Positions 6,307 through 9,289 of a stretch of 9,289 nt of DNA are shown here, piece by piece. The DNA is from Desulfobulbaceae bacterium (lineage in GTDB: Bacteria; Desulfobacterota; Desulfobulbia; Desulfobulbales; Desulfurivibrionaceae). Numbering within the stretch: position 1 is the stretch's first letter; the number at the start of each line of letters is the position of its first letter. The DNA lies in contig PWOG01000345.1 of NCBI GenBank assembly GCA_003557565.1, positions 1-9,289 on the forward strand, written 5' to 3'. Below the pieces are notes generated by a model. That model was not told where the DNA came from, ran no database searches, and saw only the letters and a program-made list of their open reading frames with translations. Made by a program: the position numbers and the translations under genes.

Positions 6307-6795
6307 TCAGGAGCGCCGTGCCCGGAAAAACCGCCGCAGAATATCGCCGCATTCCGGGGCCAGCACCCCCTGAGTCACCGGGAAGCGGTGATTGAGGCGG
6401 GGATCATCGGCCAGGTGGTAAAGGGAGACCACCGCCCCGGCCTTGGGGTCGGCGGCCCCGAAGACCAGGCGGGAGATCCGGGCCTGGATCATGGCCCCGA
6501 CGCACATCAGACAGGGTTCCAGGGTAACATACAGGGTGGTTCCGATCAGGCGGTGATTTTGCAGCACTTCCGCCGCCCGGCGCAGGACCATCATCTCGGC
6601 ATGGGCGCTGGGATCATGAGCGCCGATGGTCCGGTTGCCGTCAACCGCCAGGATCTCGCCCTGGCCATCAACCAGCAGAGCCCCCACCGGCACCTCACCG
6701 CGGCCGGCCGCCTCTTCTGCGGCGGCCAGGGCCCGCCGCATATAGCTCAAGTCATCTTCCCGCACCGGCTCGCCAGGATAATCGCCCGAAACCAC
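6307..6795 (-). CDS. tadA: TadA, tRNA(adenine34) deaminase
   Basis: This zinc enzyme converts A34 to inosine in the anticodon of tRNA-Arg(ACG). The 162-residue product shows the cytidine/deoxycytidylate deaminase-type site: HAE at 65-67 (zinc ligand His65, proton-shuttle Glu67) and PCLMC at 94-98 (Cys95 and Cys98 bind zinc). The flanking EVPVGALLV, NRTIG.HDPSAHAE, LYVTLEPC and GAMI..RI segments match bacterial TadA closely. The start is a GTG at 6795, nine bases after the preceding stop, with only a weak ribosome binding site. An in-frame ATG at codon 19 would remove a few residues usually present, so GTG is preferred. It is probably translated with the upstream flavoprotein gene, a linkage with no obvious functional logic. 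Confidence 0.93.
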   Translation of the reverse strand: MVSGDYPGEPVREDDLSYMRRALAAAEEAAGRGEVPVGALLVDGQGEILAVDGNRTIGAHDPSAHAEMMVLRRAAEVLQNHRLIGTTLYVTLEPCLMCVGAMIQARISRLVFGAADPKAGAVVSLYHLADDPRLNHRFPVTQGVLAPECGDILRRFFRARRS

Positions 6796-6804
6796 GCCCG
6801 TATG

Positions 6805-7716
6805 TTATTGCCGTTTCTGCTTGGCGGCGAAATTGGCGGCCTCCCAGCCGGCCACGCAACCTTCCCCCACCGCCTTGGCCATCTGCCAGGGCGGGCCGGC
6901 GATGTCGCCGGCGGCGTAAATGCCGGGCAGGTTGGTTTCCTGCTTTTTATTGGTGTCGATGAAGGAAAAGGTTTCACTGTCCATGGCCACCCCCAGGGTA
7001 GCGGCCAGGTCCATGGCCCCTTTGGCCCCCAGTTCGATGAAGAGACCGTCCACCGCCAGGGTTTGGCCGTCTTCCAACAACACTCCGGTGACCTCCTTGT
7101 CCCCCTGAATCTCCTTGACCCACTGACCCTCGTGGAGCTGAACCGGACTTTGGGACAGCTCGGCCAGCAATTCCGCCGAGGCCTCCAGCTCGCGGGCCAC
7201 CAGGTGCACCTCCGAGGCATAGCGAGTCAGGGTGACGGCCCCGTCCACCGCCGCCGAACCGTTGCCCACCACCGCCACCTTGGCGTTGCGATAGAAGTTG
7301 GCGTCACAATCAACGCAATAGCTGACTCCTTTGCCGCTCAACTCCTTTTCGCCCTTGACCTTGAGCTTTTTACGGGCGCTGCCGGTGGCGAAAATCAGGG
7401 TCCGGGACTGCAGCTCCCGGCCGCTTTCGATTTTGACCTTGAACAGTTCACCGTCCTGCTGGATATTGAGGACGTCCTCGGCAACTGTCTCCGCCCCGAA
7501 TTTACGCACCTGATCGAGGGCCACGGCCATCAGGTCACTGCCCTCGCTGACCCCGGGCACACACAGGTAATTTTCCACGTGGGCCTGGTAAATGCTGCTG
7601 TTCTCCGCCTTGCCCAGCACCACCACATCCGCCTTCTTGCGCACCGCGTGCACCGCCGCCTGCAGGCCGGCGGGACCACTGCCGATGATCAGTACATCAA
7701 TAATCCGCTCATTCAT
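6805..7716 (-). CDS. Thioredoxin reductase-like FAD-dependent oxidoreductase
   Basis: The 303-residue product has the layout of low-molecular-weight thioredoxin reductases. It has an N-terminal FAD-binding GSGPAG (12-17), a redox-active CVDC (134-137) inside the pyridine-nucleotide domain, a GNGSAA dinucleotide loop (151-156) and a C-terminal FAD motif GIYAAGDIAG (265-274). Typical TrxB has GGGDSA and an HRR..R signature that holds the NADPH phosphate. Here the loop is GNGSAA and the second region reads HLVARELEA (171-179), so NADPH use is doubtful. NADH or another donor such as ferredoxin is possible. The likely partner is a thioredoxin or similar dithiol protein, not seen here. ATG 7716 is chosen over an upstream ATG because AAGGAGAGAG lies just before it. 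It precedes tadA by nine bases. The flavoprotein class is certain; the substrate is not. Confidence 0.88.
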   Translation of the reverse strand: MNERIIDVLIIGSGPAGLQAAVHAVRKKADVVVLGKAENSSIYQAHVENYLCVPGVSEGSDLMAVALDQVRKFGAETVAEDVLNIQQDGELFKVKIESGRELQSRTLIFATGSARKKLKVKGEKELSGKGVSYCVDCDANFYRNAKVAVVGNGSAAVDGAVTLTRYASEVHLVARELEASAELLAELSQSPVQLHEGQWVKEIQGDKEVTGVLLEDGQTLAVDGLFIELGAKGAMDLAATLGVAMDSETFSFIDTNKKQETNLPGIYAAGDIAGPPWQMAKAVGEGCVAGWEAANFAAKQKRQ

Positions 7717-7764
7717 AATTTCTCTCTCCTTGACCACAGCCGGCCGGTTGCCGGCAGACCAGTA

Positions 7765-7792
7765 TGTATAGACCGCCGCAAACCTGGCCGAA
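7765..7792 (-). promoter_or_regulatory. Candidate promoter for the flavoprotein-tadA unit
   Basis: A -10-like TATACA (7770-7765) and a weak -35-like TTCGGC (7792-7787) are spaced by 16 bases in the gap upstream of the flavoprotein gene. A GC-rich inverted repeat (GCCGGCAACCGGC) lies downstream in the leader, without a T-tract. Confidence 0.3.
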
Positions 7793-7809
7793 TACTTCGT
7801 GTCCAGAGC

Positions 7810-8037
7810 TCAGGCGCCCTTGCTCTCCTCCACCTCGATCCCCCGCTCACGCAGGGTCTTCAACACCTCGGCAATCTGCGACGAACCACAATCATCGATG
7901 GCGTAAACATTTTTCATCCCGTCGTTGAAATACAGGGTGAATCGCCCCCGATCATCAAGCTCGACCCGGCGGATATGATCCTGGTCCAGCCAGGGCCTGA
8001 GTTCTTCCATAAAATCCTGCAGACCGCATGTTTTCAT
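7810..8037 (-). CDS. Small conserved-looking protein of unknown function, 75 residues
   Basis: I do not recognise this protein. ATG 8037 is chosen because GGGAGG lies a few bases upstream; the frame is open farther but lacks a better start. The chain appears to form an N-terminal helix (6-16), three short strands (21-29, 32-38, 42-48) and a C-terminal helix (51-66). It is rich in charged residues and has Cys4 and Cys50 but no paired metal motif, signal peptide or membrane segment, so it is probably a cytoplasmic alpha/beta single-domain protein. It has its own good promoter and sits upstream of the thioredoxin reductase-like gene in the same direction, 93 bases apart, so read-through is possible. 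Confidence 0.7.
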   Translation of the reverse strand: MKTCGLQDFMEELRPWLDQDHIRRVELDDRGRFTLYFNDGMKNVYAIDDCGSSQIAEVLKTLRERGIEVEESKGA

Positions 8038-8086
8038 AACCGCCTCCCTGGCAATGTTTTTTGGGCAAACCTTCAATAACGAAAAC

Positions 8087-8115
8087 AGTTTACCGCCTGC
8101 CGCCCGCTTTGACAA
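8087..8115 (-). promoter_or_regulatory. Sigma70-type promoter of the 75-residue gene
   Basis: A -35 TTGTCA (8115-8110, five of six consensus bases) and a -10 TAAACT (8092-8087) are spaced by exactly 17 bases, about 50 bases upstream of the start codon and just after the membrane-protein stop. This is the best-scoring promoter by eye in the window. Confidence 0.6.
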
Positions 8116-8140
8116 GGACGGCAAAAACGGTGGAAAAATT

Positions 8141-9091
8141 TCAGGCGCTAATGAAAAAATACAGGATTCCCACCACAATAACACTGCCCGCTCGAAAAAG
8201 CTGGCTGTAAATAATCACTTCGGCAGCCAGCCGGGGGGGAAAAATACCGGCGAAATAGGGGAGCTGATGGCGCAGGGCCTGGAGCGGGGCGGCGATCACG
8301 GTGCCGGTAAGCAGGGCCAGCACCACTTCGCGATGGACCAGGGTATGGCCGTCAAGCAGGGCGCCCGCCGCCGCCAGACCGGCGGTGAGCTCGGTGGCCG
8401 CCACCAGGACGATGATACCGACACTCTCCGGCGGCAGGAAGGCAAAAAGGCCGATATTATCCTCCACCCAGCCGCTGAACCGGGCAAAATAGCTCAGTTG
8501 ATCGGCCAGAAAAAACAGGGCGTAAATGGGCGCGGTGATCAGCATGATCCTAAACAGGCGTTTACGCAGCCGCCGCCAGGCCTTGCCCAAAGCCTCCCCC
8601 AGGGAGGGCCGGCCCGTCTCCGCCAAGCCAGTCGCGGCCGGCGGGGGCAGCGGCAACAAGAACCTGCCGGCCAGGGCGATCAGAATTGTCCGCAACAGGG
8701 CGGCGGTAAAGGTGAGCCCTACATAGATCAGAGCCGCCCCCTTGATGAAGGGCACCATCAAGAAGAAGACCGTGGGCAAATGGAGGAAAAAACGGGGCAG
8801 GCTATGGAGCAGGTGGGCCAGCAGCAGTTCCCGGCGGGAGATTTTGCCTTCGCGATAGGCCTCCGCCAGGGTGGTATTGGCGGACACCCCGGAGACAAAG
8901 GCCAGGGCAAAGCTCGAGCCGGTGATTTCAGAAAAGCGGCCAAACCGAACAAAAGGCAGGGCCAGGCGGGAGAGTATCCGGTTCCAGCCCAGTTCCTCGA
9001 TCAGGCTGGCCATGATCAGGCCCAGGGAAATAAAGAAGAAAATTCTTCCCAAAGGGACCGCCAGCCCGGCCCACAACTCACTTGCCAGCAT
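8141..9091 (-). CDS. Gate-domain (nucleoside-recognition type) integral membrane protein
   Basis: The 316-residue product is very hydrophobic. It has about eight membrane segments (roughly 10-30, 58-70, 103-117, 119-146, 180-198, 222-246, 255-275 and 300-315) and a basic cytoplasmic-looking loop near 160-180 (AWRRLRKRLF). The segment VSGVSANTTLAEAYREG (67-83), and a second similar half after residue 180, resemble the Gate or nucleoside-recognition domain found in nucleoside transporters, FeoB-type channels and spore maturation proteins. The family name does not establish the substrate, and transport of a small molecule or ion is only inferred. The gene begins 14 bases after the zinc-ribbon gene stop with GAGGGTGG upstream, so they form a likely operon. 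No obvious terminator precedes the next promoter. Confidence 0.75.
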   Translation of the reverse strand: MLASELWAGLAVPLGRIFFFISLGLIMASLIEELGWNRILSRLALPFVRFGRFSEITGSSFALAFVSGVSANTTLAEAYREGKISRRELLLAHLLHSLPRFFLHLPTVFFLMVPFIKGAALIYVGLTFTAALLRTILIALAGRFLLPLPPPAATGLAETGRPSLGEALGKAWRRLRKRLFRIMLITAPIYALFFLADQLSYFARFSGWVEDNIGLFAFLPPESVGIIVLVAATELTAGLAAAGALLDGHTLVHREVVLALLTGTVIAAPLQALRHQLPYFAGIFPPRLAAEVIIYSQLFRAGSVIVVGILYFFISA

Positions 9092-9105
9092 CCGTCACCA
9101 CCCTC

Positions 9106-9289
9106 TTATACAGTCATGCGGACCCGGCCGCAATCGGGACAAATCCAGGTGGGACCGTTGCTGAGCCCCCAGAGATTGTCTTTAAAACAGGATTCACAAA
9201 TTTCAAAACCGCAGGGACAGTTCAGACAGTATGGCAACTCCCGGCGGCAGCAGTGGCAGATAAAGCTGCCCCGCCGGCGCCGGCGGGAC
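9106..9289 (-). CDS. Cysteine-rich zinc-ribbon protein, C-terminal part
   Basis: Only the last 60 or so codons are in the window; the gene enters from the right edge and ends at TAA 9108-9106. The visible part has repeated cysteine knuckles, CHCC, CLNCPC, CESC and CPDC. These are enough for at least two zinc sites of the ribbon type, preceded by a stretch of arginines. The gene lies immediately upstream of the gate-domain membrane gene. The function is unknown; such ribbons may bind nucleic acid or protein, or may be a tail on a larger enzyme that cannot be seen here. Confidence 0.7.
   Translation of the reverse strand, partial: SRRRRRGSFICHCCRRELPYCLNCPCGFEICESCFKDNLWGLSNGPTWICPDCGRVRMTV

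Noticed and set aside
7741..7760. GC-rich inverted repeat GCCGGC/GCCGG between the 75-residue gene and the flavoprotein gene, considered as a terminator.
   Set aside because: No T-tract follows on either strand.

Overview
The window is GC-rich bacterial DNA in which every gene I can support lies on the minus strand. The gene mix suggests an anaerobic or respiratory Gram-negative bacterium, most likely a Desulfobacterota member close to the Desulfobulbaceae/Desulfurivibrio group: a molybdopterin enzyme, a membrane-anchored c-type cytochrome, a thioredoxin reductase-like flavoprotein and a gate-domain membrane protein. This placement is inferred from gene style and base composition; no phylogenetic marker was tested.

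Reading along the minus strand, from right to left, the window opens with the end of a cysteine-rich zinc-ribbon protein (9106-9289) followed by a gate-domain (nucleoside-recognition type) membrane protein (8141-9091), probably one operon. A 75-residue protein of unknown function follows (7810-8037) behind a good sigma70-like promoter. Then come a thioredoxin reductase-like flavoprotein (6805-7716) and the tRNA adenosine deaminase gene tadA (6307-6795), 9 bases apart. Next is tRNA-Ser(CGA) (6067-6156) with a strong intrinsic terminator. A 30-residue membrane peptide (5746-5838) overlaps the start of a membrane-anchored diheme cytochrome c (4898-5749) by ATGA, and that unit ends in a hairpin terminator spanning the cytochrome stop codon.

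The left half holds the most interesting unit. A promoter near 4731-4761 is followed by a structured leader of about 200 bases, then egtD (3485-4522), the histidine N-alpha-trimethyltransferase that makes hercynine. It is followed after 21 bases by one uninterrupted frame from 3463 to beyond the left edge of the window. That frame encodes a [4Fe-4S]/molybdopterin oxidoreductase of the DMSO reductase superfamily joined by a linker of about 45 residues to a NifS/IscS-type cysteine desulfurase. No EgtB, EgtC, EgtE or EanB-type sulfur-transfer gene is in the window. The simplest reading is a compact two-gene, oxygen-independent ergothioneine pathway: EgtD makes hercynine, the desulfurase domain takes sulfur from cysteine, and the metallopterin domain installs it on C2 of the imidazole. 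A metallopterin-dependent ergothioneine synthase of this general kind has, to my recollection, been described from Caldithrix abyssi, so the enzyme class may be known even if this locus and its structured leader are not.

The long plus-strand open frames opposite the fusion gene and the cytochrome are shadows of GC-rich coding sequence and are not annotated.
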